Source: RH-AL1 sp964244495 (GTDB lineage Bacteria; Pseudomonadota; Alphaproteobacteria; Rhizobiales; Beijerinckiaceae). From it: DNA of 64,000 bases. Each line of letters opens with the position of its first letter. Within the stretch, counting starts at the first letter, position 1. The position numbers and the translations under genes are program-made. The notes below the pieces were generated by a model. That model was given only the letters and a program-made list of their open reading frames with translations. It was not told the DNA's origin and made no database searches. This document shows positions 33,886 through 41,816 of the stretch, in pieces. Location: NCBI GenBank assembly GCA_964244495.1, contig CAXTIU010000005.1, positions 172,068 through 236,067 of the forward strand, given 5' to 3'.

Positions 33886-34457
33886 CGGGGCACCTCCTCT
33901 CCTCGGAGGACATCAGGCGCGGGTTGCGGCGGCTCAACGGCTTGGCGACAGCCGCGAACGTCACGGTGGACTTGGCCGTCGACGGCGGTGCGGCGATGGT
34001 CTTGGCCTTCGACGCGAGAGCAGCCACCAAGGACGTCGACGCGGTCGTCAGGGGCAAGGTCGGATGCCTTAGGAAAGCCATGGCCGAAGTCGCCGAAGCT
34101 GAAGGCTCGCCTTCCGACTGGATGAACGACGGGGTCAAGGGCTTGCTGTCGACCAACGAAGACATGGTCGCGATGCGGGAGTCCCAGGGTTCGCCCTGCG
34201 GCGGATTGCGCGTTTGTATGGCGACGCCCGAGTACCTCTTCGCCATGAAGCGCATGGCCATGCGCTCCGCCAGCGACGGGTCATCGGGGGACATCGCCGA
34301 CATCAAGACCCTGGCCAGCTTAGCCGAGATCATGGACGCCGGGACGGCCCTGGACATCGTGGCCTCTTTCTATCCCGCGCACCTCATCCCGCCCAAGGTC
34401 AGGTTCGGCGTCGAGGAGATCATGGAGACGCTGGCGGGCAACGACGGGCCGCCGTGA
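33849..34457 (+). CDS. DUF6036-like nucleotidyltransferase, candidate toxin
   Basis: This 202-residue protein has a nucleotidyltransferase-like core: VDLAVDGGAAMVLAF followed by the Asp-x-Asp-type element ATKDVDAVV (about residues 45-75). Then come the helical MATPEYLFAMKRMAMR and SGDIADIKTLASL segments, as in DUF6036/AbiEii-like proteins. The start is GTG 33849, overlapping the upstream gene by 37 bp; its ribosome site is weak, consistent with coupled translation. Related proteins include AbiEii and MenT toxins, which modify tRNA 3' ends, but activity here is an inference. The pair stands alone between nusB and moeA. Confidence 0.72.
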   Translation: MGRSARDTVPAVTGHLLSSEDIRRGLRRLNGLATAANVTVDLAVDGGAAMVLAFDARAATKDVDAVVRGKVGCLRKAMAEVAEAEGSPSDWMNDGVKGLLSTNEDMVAMRESQGSPCGGLRVCMATPEYLFAMKRMAMRSASDGSSGDIADIKTLASLAEIMDAGTALDIVASFYPAHLIPPKVRFGVEEIMETLAGNDGPP

Positions 34458-34463
34458 AGAAAC

Positions 34464-34503
34464 GGACGGCTATATACCCCTCGTTTCGAGGACACGGCCG
34501 TCC
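34464..34503 (+). repeat. nested inverted repeats after the candidate toxin gene
   Basis: The outer arms GGACGGC (34464-34470) and GCCGTCC (34497-34503) enclose an inner CCTCG-TTT-CGAGG hairpin (34479-34491). It lies between the stops of the convergent toxin-like gene and moeA. It has no U-tract, so if it is a terminator it is a non-canonical one. Confidence 0.4.
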
Positions 34504-34612
34504 AGGGCGATCTCGCCCGATGTGGGGTCGCGCTTCCAGCCAGCCGGGTCGCGCTACCAGGTCGACCCTTGAGGACGCAGCCATCGACGCCCTATGCGCC
34601 GAGTATGATGCG

Positions 34613-35854
34613 CTACCAGCCCTGGCGCAGCCGCAGGATGCGGCAGGGCGCGCCCGGTCCGTCGGCGGTCGCGTTGGGGCCTCGGATCAGCAGGCATTCG
34701 GCTTCCGCCAGCACCCGCAGCATGGACGAGTCCTGCAGGACGTTCGGGGTGGCGACCAGCCGACCATCCGCTCCGACATGCAGGCCCGCGCGCAGGTAGT
34801 CCTGGCGCTTGTCGTTGGCGGGGAGCGGAGCGCCGATCACGGCCGGCTCGCTTCGGTCCTCCGCCGCCCCCGGGTCGCCGGAGAGCGCCCGCAGCAGGGG
34901 CTGCAGGAACAGCACGCCGCAGACGATGGATGACACGGGGTTGCCCGGCAGGCCGAGGATCGACATCGGCCTCGATCCCGCCGTCATCCGGCCGTGGATC
35001 AGCGGCTTGCCCGGCCGCATCGCGATGCGCCAGAAGCCGAGTTCCATGCCCTGCTTGGCGAGCGCCGGCTTGACGAGGTCGTGATCCCCGACCGAGGCGC
35101 CGCCCAGCGTGACCAGAACGTCGGCGCCCGCCTCGCGCGCGGCGCCGATCGCCGCCTCCAGCTTCCCCAGATCGTCGACGACGATGCCGAGGTCGAGCGC
35201 GACGCCGCCGGCCGCCTCCACGAAGGCGGCGACGGCGAAAGAGTTCGAGGCGACGATCTGGTCGGGCCCGACCGCCTCGCCCGGCGCCACCAGTTCGTCA
35301 CCTGTCGCGATGATCGCGACGAGCGGCTTGCGGGCGACCGGGACGTCGGCGTGGTTCATCGCCGCCGCCAGCGCGATCTCGGCGGCGCCGAACCGCGTGC
35401 CGACCTTCAGCAGCACCTCGCCGGCGGTGAAGTCGAGCCCGGCCTTGCGGACGTTGCGGCCGTGCGCCGGCCGCTCGGCGGCGAACACACCGGCGCCGTC
35501 GATGCGCGCCATCTCCTGGATGAGGATGGTGTCGGCGCCGGCCGGCACCGGCGCGCCGGTGAAGATCCGCACCGTTTCACCCGCACGCAGCGGAGCGCCA
35601 TAGCCCCGGCCGGCGGCGCTCTCGCCGACCAGCGTCAGGGGCCGCGCGAGGTCGCCGAGGTCGGCGAAGCGCAGGGCGTAGCCGTCCATCGCGGAAACGT
35701 CGCTCGGCGGCTGCGTGCGAAGCGCGGCAAGGTCCACCGCGAGCGTCCGGCCACGCGCCAGGCGCAGCGGCACCCGTTCCGCCGCCAGCGGCGTGACGGG
35801 AGCGAGGATGCGCTCCAACGCTTCCCCGACCTGCAGAAGACCCTGCCCGCTCAC
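34613..35854 (-). CDS. moeA: molybdopterin molybdenumtransferase MoeA
   Basis: This 413-residue enzyme inserts molybdate into adenylylated molybdopterin. Landmarks: PPSDVSAMDGYAL near the N-terminus, RIFTGAPVPAGADTILIQE, the MoCF-like catalytic domain with TLGGASVGDHD, and GLPGNPVSS. It lies 13 bp after moaC and ends the trpGDC-moaC-moeA operon. In many Rhizobiales lexA follows moeA; here the next thing is the convergent toxin-like module. Confidence 0.96.
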   Translation of the reverse strand: MSGQGLLQVGEALERILAPVTPLAAERVPLRLARGRTLAVDLAALRTQPPSDVSAMDGYALRFADLGDLARPLTLVGESAAGRGYGAPLRAGETVRIFTGAPVPAGADTILIQEMARIDGAGVFAAERPAHGRNVRKAGLDFTAGEVLLKVGTRFGAAEIALAAAMNHADVPVARKPLVAIIATGDELVAPGEAVGPDQIVASNSFAVAAFVEAAGGVALDLGIVVDDLGKLEAAIGAAREAGADVLVTLGGASVGDHDLVKPALAKQGMELGFWRIAMRPGKPLIHGRMTAGSRPMSILGLPGNPVSSIVCGVLFLQPLLRALSGDPGAAEDRSEPAVIGAPLPANDKRQDYLRAGLHVGADGRLVATPNVLQDSSMLRVLAEAECLLIRGPNATADGPGAPCRILRLRQGW

Positions 35855-35867
35855 CGTGCGCCGCCCG

Positions 35868-36359
35868 TCACTTCGCTCGCTCGTCGACCGCCTGCCAGTG
35901 CCCGCTCCTGCCGCCGCTCTTCTCGCGGAGGGTCACGCCCTCGATGCGCATGCCGCGGTCGACCGCCTTCAACATGTCGTAGAGCGTGAGACACGTGATC
36001 GACACCGCCGTCAACGCCTCCATCTCCACGCCTGTCGGCCCCAACACCTTGGCGAGCGCGGTGACGCGGAAGCCGGGCAGGGCGGCATCCGGCTCGATGT
36101 CGACCTTGACATCCGTCAGGGCGAGCGGGTGGCAGAGCGGGATGAGGTCGGCCGTGCGCTTGGCGGCCATGATGCCGGCGATTCGCGCGGTGGCGGTCAC
36201 GTCGCCCTTCTTCGCCGTGCCAGAGAGCGCGAGGTCGAGCGTCGCCGGCTGCATCACGATCCGGCCTTCCGCGACGGCGACGCGCGCCGTGACCGCCTTG
36301 CCGCCCACGTCGACCATGGTGGCGGCGCCGGTCTCGTCGAGGTGGGTCAACGGCGCCAC
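35868..36359 (-). CDS. moaC: cyclic pyranopterin monophosphate synthase accessory protein MoaC
   Basis: This 163-residue enzyme converts the MoaA product to cyclic pyranopterin monophosphate. Signatures: LTHLDETGAATMVDVGGK, KRTADLIPLCHPLALT (catalytic His), GVEMEALTAVSITCLTLYDMLKA (catalytic Asp/Lys region nearby) and the terminal KSGGRSGHW. It starts 1 bp after the trpC stop and is therefore translated from the trp transcript. Confidence 0.97.
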   Translation of the reverse strand: MAPLTHLDETGAATMVDVGGKAVTARVAVAEGRIVMQPATLDLALSGTAKKGDVTATARIAGIMAAKRTADLIPLCHPLALTDVKVDIEPDAALPGFRVTALAKVLGPTGVEMEALTAVSITCLTLYDMLKAVDRGMRIEGVTLREKSGGRSGHWQAVDERAK

Positions 36360-36360
36360 C

Positions 36361-37155
36361 TCAGGCTCCGGTCAGCAGGGCGCGGGTGGCCGCGCTCACG
36401 TCGGCGTGGCGCATCAGGCTTTCCCCGACCAGCACGGTGCCGATGCCGGCGCGCCGCAGGCGAAGGCAGTCGGCGTGGGTGGCGATGCCGCTCTCGCCGA
36501 CGCGGATGCGGTCGGGCGGGACCAGGCCGGCGAGACGCTCGGCGTTGGCGAGCGAGACCTGGAAGGTGCGCAGGTCCCGGTTGTTGATGCCGATGAGGCG
36601 CGCGTCGAGCCGCAGCGCCCGCTCCAGCTCGGCTTCGTCATGCACCTCGACGAGGATGTCCATGCCCAGAGCTCCGGCGGCGTCGCGCAGGTCATGCGCG
36701 GCCGCGTCGTCGAGACAGGCCATGATGAGCAGGATGCAGTCGGCGCCGTGCGCCCTCGCCTCCGCGACCTGATAGCGCTCGAACATGAAGTCCTTGCGCA
36801 GCACGGGGATCGAGACGGCGTCCCGCGCCGCGTCGAGGAAGGCGAGATCACCCTGAAACGAGGGCTGGTCGGTCAGGACCGAGAGACACGCGGCGCCCCC
36901 CGCCTCGTACGCGCGGGCCAGTGCCGGCGGATCGAAGTCGACGCGGATCAAGCCCTTGGACGGGCTGGCCTTCTTGATCTCGGCGATCAAGGCAAGTCGA
37001 CCTTCGGCGAGCCTGGCCTCGATCGCGCGGACGAAGCCGCGCGGTGGGCTGGCCGCCACCGCCCGCGCCATCACCGCGGCGTAGGGCACGGCGGCCCGCG
37101 CCTCGGCGACCTCGCGACGCTTGTAGTTGGCGATCTGCTGGAGGATGTCGGCCAT
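36361..37155 (-). CDS. trpC: indole-3-glycerol phosphate synthase
   Basis: This 264-residue TIM-barrel enzyme carries out the indole ring closure of tryptophan synthesis. Motifs: LIAEIKKASPSKGLIR (catalytic Lys), VLTDQPSFQGD, VLRKDFMFERYQV (catalytic Lys), LIGINNRDLRTF, and SESGIATHAD-like GESGIATHAD. It is a stand-alone TrpC with no fused TrpF. It lies 3 bp after trpD. Confidence 0.97.
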   Translation of the reverse strand: MADILQQIANYKRREVAEARAAVPYAAVMARAVAASPPRGFVRAIEARLAEGRLALIAEIKKASPSKGLIRVDFDPPALARAYEAGGAACLSVLTDQPSFQGDLAFLDAARDAVSIPVLRKDFMFERYQVAEARAHGADCILLIMACLDDAAAHDLRDAAGALGMDILVEVHDEAELERALRLDARLIGINNRDLRTFQVSLANAERLAGLVPPDRIRVGESGIATHADCLRLRRAGIGTVLVGESLMRHADVSAATRALLTGA

Positions 37156-37158
37156 CGT

Positions 37159-38214
37159 CTATCCCACGGCCTCCCTCGCGCCGCCACCGGAGACGCGGAC
37201 GAGGCGATCGAGGACGGCGCGGGCGTCCCCCGAATCGATGGCGCGCCCGGCGAGCCGGAGCCCCTCGGCGAGGTCGGCGGCACGGCCGGCGACGACGAGC
37301 CCGGCGGCGGCGTTGAGGCAGGCGATGTCGCGATACGGCGTCCGCGCGCCGGCGAGCACCGCGCGCAGGGCACGCGCGTTGTGGGTGGCATCGCCGCCGC
37401 GCAGGTCGGCGAGCGTGGCGCCGACGATCCCGAACTCTTCCGGGTGGATGGTGAAGGCGCGCGCCGCGCCGTCCTCCCACGCCACGACGGCGGTCGGCCC
37501 GGTCGTCGTCACCTCGTCGAGCCCGTCCGAGCCGTGGACCAGCCACGCGCGCTCCGCCCCGAGCGAGCCGAGCACGCGGGCGAGCGGCTCCAGCCAGTCG
37601 GCGGAATAAACCCCGACGAGCAGGCGTCGGACGCCGGCCGGGTTCGCCAGCGGCCCGAGCAGGTTGAAGATGGTGCGCGTGCCAAGCTCGGCGCGGACGG
37701 AGGCGACGTGGCGCATCGCCCCGTGATGGGCTGGGGCCGACATGAAGGCGACGCCGGTCTCCACGAGGCAGCGCTCGATTGCCGCGCGATCGAGCCCGAC
37801 GCTCACGCCGAGGGCGGCGAGGACGTCGCTCGAGCCGGAGCGGGAGGTGAAGGCGCGATTGCCGTGCTTGGCGACGGGGACCCCGCAGGCGGCGACGATC
37901 AAGGCGGCGAGCGTCGACACGTTGTAGGTTCCGCGCCCGTCACCGCCGGTGCCGACGATGTCGATCGCCCCTTCGGGGGCGCTCACCCCGATCATGCTGG
38001 CCCGCATCGCCGCGACAGCCCCGGCGATCTCGTCCACCGTCTCGCCGCGCACGCGAAGCCCCATCAGGAAGGCGCCCACCTGCGCCGGCGTCGCCTCGCC
38101 GGACAGCAGGTGGGCGAATGCCGCCTCCGCCTCGTCGCGCGACAGGGAGCGACCGCCGGCGATCGCGGCGAGAAAGGGCTTCAGCGCGTCGGTCGGGATG
38201 GTCGAGCCCGTCAC
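37159..38214 (-). CDS. trpD: anthranilate phosphoribosyltransferase
   Basis: This 351-residue enzyme transfers phosphoribose to anthranilate. The PRPP loop reads IVGTGGDGRGTYNVST, followed by VAKHGNRAFTSRSGSSDVLAALGV and the FNLLGPLANPAG motif, all intact. I place the start at GTG 38214 because it forms a GTGA overlap with the trpG stop, the usual coupling in this operon. An ATG further upstream (38253) would overlap trpG by 43 bp. Confidence 0.95.
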   Translation of the reverse strand: MTGSTIPTDALKPFLAAIAGGRSLSRDEAEAAFAHLLSGEATPAQVGAFLMGLRVRGETVDEIAGAVAAMRASMIGVSAPEGAIDIVGTGGDGRGTYNVSTLAALIVAACGVPVAKHGNRAFTSRSGSSDVLAALGVSVGLDRAAIERCLVETGVAFMSAPAHHGAMRHVASVRAELGTRTIFNLLGPLANPAGVRRLLVGVYSADWLEPLARVLGSLGAERAWLVHGSDGLDEVTTTGPTAVVAWEDGAARAFTIHPEEFGIVGATLADLRGGDATHNARALRAVLAGARTPYRDIACLNAAAGLVVAGRAADLAEGLRLAGRAIDSGDARAVLDRLVRVSGGGAREAVG

Positions 38215-38831
38215 GCGGGAACGGCTTGCCGCCGCGCGGCCCCGGTGTTCCATGCCTGCGCGAGGTCGAGGAAGTTGCCGATGATGCGCCGGCCACCTTC
38301 CGAGGCGATGCTCTCGGGATGGAACTGTACGCCGTGGATGGGGAGGGACACGTGGGAGAGCGCCATGATGAGCCCGTCCGTCTCGGCGGTCACCCGTAGA
38401 GCGGCGGGAAGGGTCGGGCGGGACACGACGAGCGAATGGTAGCGGGTCGCCTTGAACGGGGCGTTGAAGCCCCGGAAGATCATCTCGGAGCGATGGGTGA
38501 TCGTCGCGACCTTGCCGTGGACGGGCGTCGGCGCGCGCACGACCTCGCCGCCGAACGCCTCGCCGATCGCCTGATGGCCGAGGCAGACGCCGAAGATCGG
38601 GATCGTCGCGCCGGCTTGGCTGACGAGGTCCAGCGAGATGCCGGCTTCGCGCGGGGAACAGGGACCCGGTGAGATGACGATCGCGTCCGGGCTCGCGCCG
38701 ATCACCCGCGCGACGGTCGTCTCGTCGTTGCGCAGGACCTCGACCGCGGCGCCGAGCGCGCCCAGCTCGTGCACGAGGTTCCAGGTGAAGCTGTCGTAAT
38801 TGTCGATGAGGAGGACGGTGGGGCGGCTCAC
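38211..38831 (-). CDS. trpG: anthranilate synthase component II (glutamine amidotransferase)
   Basis: This 206-residue class I amidotransferase supplies ammonia to TrpE. It shows VLLIDNYDSFTWNLVHEL at the N-terminus, SPGPCSPREAGIS, the nucleophile Cys in GVCLGHQAIGEAFGG, and HGVQFHPESIASEGG with the catalytic His-Glu pair. It starts at GTG 38831 with AAGGG upstream. trpE is not in the window. The 42-bp perfect palindrome at 38852-38893 lies only 21 bp upstream of the start. Confidence 0.96.
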   Translation of the reverse strand: MSRPTVLLIDNYDSFTWNLVHELGALGAAVEVLRNDETTVARVIGASPDAIVISPGPCSPREAGISLDLVSQAGATIPIFGVCLGHQAIGEAFGGEVVRAPTPVHGKVATITHRSEMIFRGFNAPFKATRYHSLVVSRPTLPAALRVTAETDGLIMALSHVSLPIHGVQFHPESIASEGGRRIIGNFLDLAQAWNTGAARRQAVPA

Positions 38832-38851
38832 CAGCCCTTATCGCTCCCGTG

Positions 38852-38893
38852 CGGCGCGCGGGTCAAGGCGGCGCCGCCTTGACCCGCGCGCCG
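38852..38893 (-). repeat. perfect 42-bp palindrome between yidB and trpG
   Basis: Bases 38852-38872 and 38873-38893 are exact reverse complements (21 bp per arm, no spacer). It begins 1 bp after the yidB stop codon and ends 20 bp before the trpG start. It could terminate yidB transcription, although no U-tract follows on the minus strand, or act in trp leader control, or be a protein-binding site. Confidence 0.85.
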
Positions 38894-38894
38894 T

Positions 38895-39371
38895 TCAAGA
38901 CGGGTTGGTGCCAGCCGCCTGCGAGGCCGCCGCGGGCAGATGGTCGGCGAGGTGGCGCAGGAAATCGCCGACCGGTAGGCCGGTGGACTGGGCCAGCTGC
39001 TGCACCTGCTGGCTGCCGAGGGCGTCGTGGATCTGCTGCGGGGTGACCGGCAGGTTCGGATTATTGCTCATCCACGAGGCAACCTGCTGACCGAGCCCGT
39101 TCGCCGCCAGCGTTTCCAGCATCGAGGCCATGCCGCCGCCTGATCCGCCCACGGCCTGGCCGATCCCGCCCTGGCCGCTCGAGCCTTGGCCGCCCGATCC
39201 TTGCCCGCCGCCCGATCCTTGGCCGCCGCCAAAGCCGGCGAGGAGTTGGCCGATGATGCCGCTGCTCGCGCCAGGCCCACCCTGCTGAAGCAGGCTGCCG
39301 AGCCCGCCGCCGGCGCCCTGCTGCCCCACCCCTCCGCCGAGCGCCTTCGTGATCGTGTCGAACAAACCCAC
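38895..39371 (-). CDS. YidB family protein (DUF937)
   Basis: This 158-residue protein starts MGLFDTITKALGGGVGQQG, typical for YidB/DUF937. A Gly/Gln/Ser low-complexity stretch (residues ~50-85) is followed by the conserved helical end ANGLGQQVASWMSNNPNLPVTP-type segment and IHDALGSQQVQQLAQSTGLP. YidB proteins are small, of unknown function; some are linked to c-di-AMP or stress phenotypes. The start is GTG 39371, five bases after GGAGG; the longer frame upstream is unsupported. Confidence 0.88.
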   Translation of the reverse strand: MGLFDTITKALGGGVGQQGAGGGLGSLLQQGGPGASSGIIGQLLAGFGGGQGSGGGQGSGGQGSSGQGGIGQAVGGSGGGMASMLETLAANGLGQQVASWMSNNPNLPVTPQQIHDALGSQQVQQLAQSTGLPVGDFLRHLADHLPAAASQAAGTNPS

Positions 39372-39508
39372 GGGCACCTCCGAAACGGGTCCGACCCGCG
39401 GCGGCCGATCGGAGGAGCCGCTCGGCGACGAAACAACGTCACAAGCAATCCTTCGTTCGACCGCCTTTCGGTACCGCCGCCCCGACCCGGCCTGGAGCGG
39501 GCGCGCGA

Positions 39509-40000
39509 TCAAACCTGAAGCGACTTCAGCACGTTCTCGGCGCTGGCCTCGACGGCCTGGCCGGGGCTCTCGTCGACCGACAGGCTCTTCACGACGCCGT
39601 CCTCCACGACCATCGCGTAGCGCTGCGAGCGGGTGCCGAGGCCGCGCTCGCCGAGGTCGATGGTCAAGCCGACGGCTTGCGCGAACTTGGCGCTTCCGTC
39701 GGCGAGGAAGGTCACCTTGCCCTCGCCCCCGGTGTGCTTGGCCCAGGCGCCCATCACGAAGACGTCGTTGACCCCGGTCACGAGAACCTCGTCGACGCCC
39801 TTCTCCTTGAAGGCGTCGGCCTGAGTGATGAAGGCCGGCAGGTGGTTCATGCTGCAGGTCGGCGTGAACGCCCCCGGCACCGCCACCAGCACGACCTTGC
39901 GCTTGGGGAAGATGTCAGCGGTACCACGTGGCGCCGGGCCGTCCGGTGTCATCACGTGAAAGGTCGCCTCGGGAACCGTGTCCCCTACCTTGATCGACAT
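39509..40000 (-). CDS. peroxiredoxin, Prx5/PrxII (glutaredoxin-dependent) type
   Basis: This 163-residue peroxiredoxin has its peroxidatic Cys in VPGAFTPTCSMNHLP, the Prx5-family signature. WAKHTGG and LGTRSQRYAMVV (catalytic Arg) are also present, and it has no C-terminal glutaredoxin domain. Relatives reduce hydroperoxides using glutathione/glutaredoxin, which fits the glutathione reductase gene in this window. It starts ATG 40000, 34 bp after the DsbD-N-like gene on the same strand, so the two may be co-transcribed. Confidence 0.94.
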   Translation of the reverse strand: MSIKVGDTVPEATFHVMTPDGPAPRGTADIFPKRKVVLVAVPGAFTPTCSMNHLPAFITQADAFKEKGVDEVLVTGVNDVFVMGAWAKHTGGEGKVTFLADGSAKFAQAVGLTIDLGERGLGTRSQRYAMVVEDGVVKSLSVDESPGQAVEASAENVLKSLQV

Positions 40001-40034
40001 TCGTTCTATCCTTCTCGCGTCGGAGGCTTGGCGC

Positions 40035-40958
40035 TTACTGGGTCGTGGGCCTGACGTCGAGTGTTTCCGTCGCGATGAAGCTGCCGTCGAAGCCTTTCAG
40101 CACCAGGGTGACCGGGACCTTCACCGTCGCGCTCGCGCCGACGCTTTCGCTGGCGGTCAGCGTCCAATGATTGTCGTCGAGCTTGCGCGTGTCGAAGACG
40201 AAGCCTTCCGGCGCATCGGGGAAGATGTCCGCGAGCGGCGAAGCGCCGGTCCAGGTCAGTGTCCAAGTGGATTTGGCGGGGTCGGCGGACTTGGCGGACG
40301 ATCCTGGCTTCGCGCCGGGGGTGCCATCCGCCGGCACGATCACCAGCTTGCGGCGGTCGGCGTCGGGCAGCGGCTTGGGGACTTGCGCCAAGGCGGCGGC
40401 GACGAGGTCGCCCGCCACGCCCTCGCCATCGGGCGCCAGCGTCAGGCTCGCGTCGCCGTGGCCGGGCACGCAGATCTTGTCGCAGACGGCGTAGGTGACA
40501 TCGACGTGGAGCACGGCCGGCTTCGCGCGGTCGACCGGGGTCACCGCCACGGGGAACACGACGCGACCGGTGTAGCCGAAGGCGTCGAAGCCCTCTTCGC
40601 CGATGCGCGTGGGCGCGGGAAAGGACACGGTCGCGGCGGCGACGTTCTCCGAGCCGTCGAAGGCGAACACGGGAGGCACGCCGGCATCGCCCGGCATCTT
40701 CCAATAGGTGTGCGAACCTGTCGCCATGGTGAGTTCGATCCCGGCCTCATACCTGCCGCCGGCGGCGGCCGGCGCCGCGATCAGGCGCAGCTTCGCCGGC
40801 TGGGCGTTGGGAGCCATCGGGAAATCCTGGGCGGCCGCCGACGGACCGGGCCGGACGCCACCGTAGGCGCCGATGCAGGAAACACACAGGGCGGCGCGAA
40901 GCGCGCGCCGTGCCGGAAAGGCACAAGCCGATTGGAGGTATTTTTGCTTGAATGACAT
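40035..40958 (-). CDS. periplasmic protein with DsbD N-terminal-like (DsbC-binding) domain
   Basis: This 307-residue exported protein has a signal peptide-like N-terminus (RAALCVSCIGAYGG to about residue 43). The mature domain resembles the N-terminal DsbD domain (PF11412): GSHTYWKMPGDAGVPP, GYTGRVVFPV, and a Cys pair in VTYAVCDKICVPGH. The two cysteines, four residues apart, match the C-x-x-x-x-C redox pair of nDsbD. No transmembrane or thioredoxin parts of DsbD follow, so electrons would have to come from a separate CcdA/ScsB-like partner. ATG 40958 has GGAGAAGG upstream. Confidence 0.85.
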   Translation of the reverse strand: MSFKQKYLQSACAFPARRALRAALCVSCIGAYGGVRPGPSAAAQDFPMAPNAQPAKLRLIAAPAAAGGRYEAGIELTMATGSHTYWKMPGDAGVPPVFAFDGSENVAAATVSFPAPTRIGEEGFDAFGYTGRVVFPVAVTPVDRAKPAVLHVDVTYAVCDKICVPGHGDASLTLAPDGEGVAGDLVAAALAQVPKPLPDADRRKLVIVPADGTPGAKPGSSAKSADPAKSTWTLTWTGASPLADIFPDAPEGFVFDTRKLDDNHWTLTASESVGASATVKVPVTLVLKGFDGSFIATETLDVRPTTQ

Positions 40959-41063
40959 GCTAGCCTTCTCCGTCGGCGTTTCGGAGACGACAACGCCGCG
41001 CGGCCCGAGGTCGGACGCGTTCGGGTCGGGACCATTCGAATCAGGCAACAAGAGGCCGCGGGT

Positions 41064-41726
41064 ATGAAAGGCACCAGGAACGATGCCCTGAACGTGCTTC
41101 GCGTCGCGAAGGGCCGCGGCGGCGGCAAAAGATCTTTCCACTCGCACGGCGGTTTCCTGGACGGGCAGATCCTGGTCGCCATGCCCGGCATGGCCGACGA
41201 GCGCTTCGCCCGCTCGGTGATCTACCTGTGCGCGCACTCGGAGGAGGGCGCCATGGGGATCGTCATCAATCGTGCCGCGCACAAGGTCAACTTTCCGGAG
41301 TTGCTGGTGCAACTCGAGGTGATCGACAAGGACGACGCGATCCGCCTGCCCGGCAAGGCCGGCACCATGCAGGTGCTGAAGGGCGGGCCCGTGGAAAGCG
41401 GCCGCGGCTTCGTGCTCCATACCAACGACTTCTTCATCGACGATTCGACGCTGCCCATCGATCAGGGGGTGTCGTTGACGGCGACGCTCGACATCCTGCG
41501 CGCGATTGCCAACGGGTCTGGACCCGACCGCGCGGTGCTTGCCCTCGGTTACGCCGGCTGGTCGGCGGGACAGCTGGAGGCCGAGATCCAGCACAACGGC
41601 TGGCTCAATGTTCCGGCCGACACGTCGTTGATCTTCGACAGCGCCCTCGACTCGAAGTACGAGCGCGCGGTCGGCAACCTCGGCATCGATCTGTCGCGAC
41701 TGTCGATGCAGGCCGGGCGCGCCTGA
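41064..41726 (+). CDS. YqgE/AlgH family protein (DUF179)
   Basis: This 220-residue protein starts its conserved domain at GGFLDGQILVAMPGMADERFARSVIYLCAHSEEGAMGIVIN, the hallmark of YqgE/AlgH. LKGGPVESGRGFVLH and LGYAGWSAGQLEAEI follow. The cellular role is unclear; in Pseudomonas AlgH affects alginate regulation. It is transcribed divergently from the DsbD-N-like gene, a neighbourhood shared by many Rhizobiales. ATG 41064 gives a normal ~200-residue domain with a short basic N-terminal extension. Confidence 0.94.
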   Translation: MKGTRNDALNVLRVAKGRGGGKRSFHSHGGFLDGQILVAMPGMADERFARSVIYLCAHSEEGAMGIVINRAAHKVNFPELLVQLEVIDKDDAIRLPGKAGTMQVLKGGPVESGRGFVLHTNDFFIDDSTLPIDQGVSLTATLDILRAIANGSGPDRAVLALGYAGWSAGQLEAEIQHNGWLNVPADTSLIFDSALDSKYERAVGNLGIDLSRLSMQAGRA

Positions 41727-41816
41727 AAGGGACCGACGCCTCGAGGCGGCCCGGCGTTCCGAAGCGGATGGTCCGCGCCGCCGCCGTCCCAGGGGAGCGC
41801 CGGCTGCCGTTGCGCC

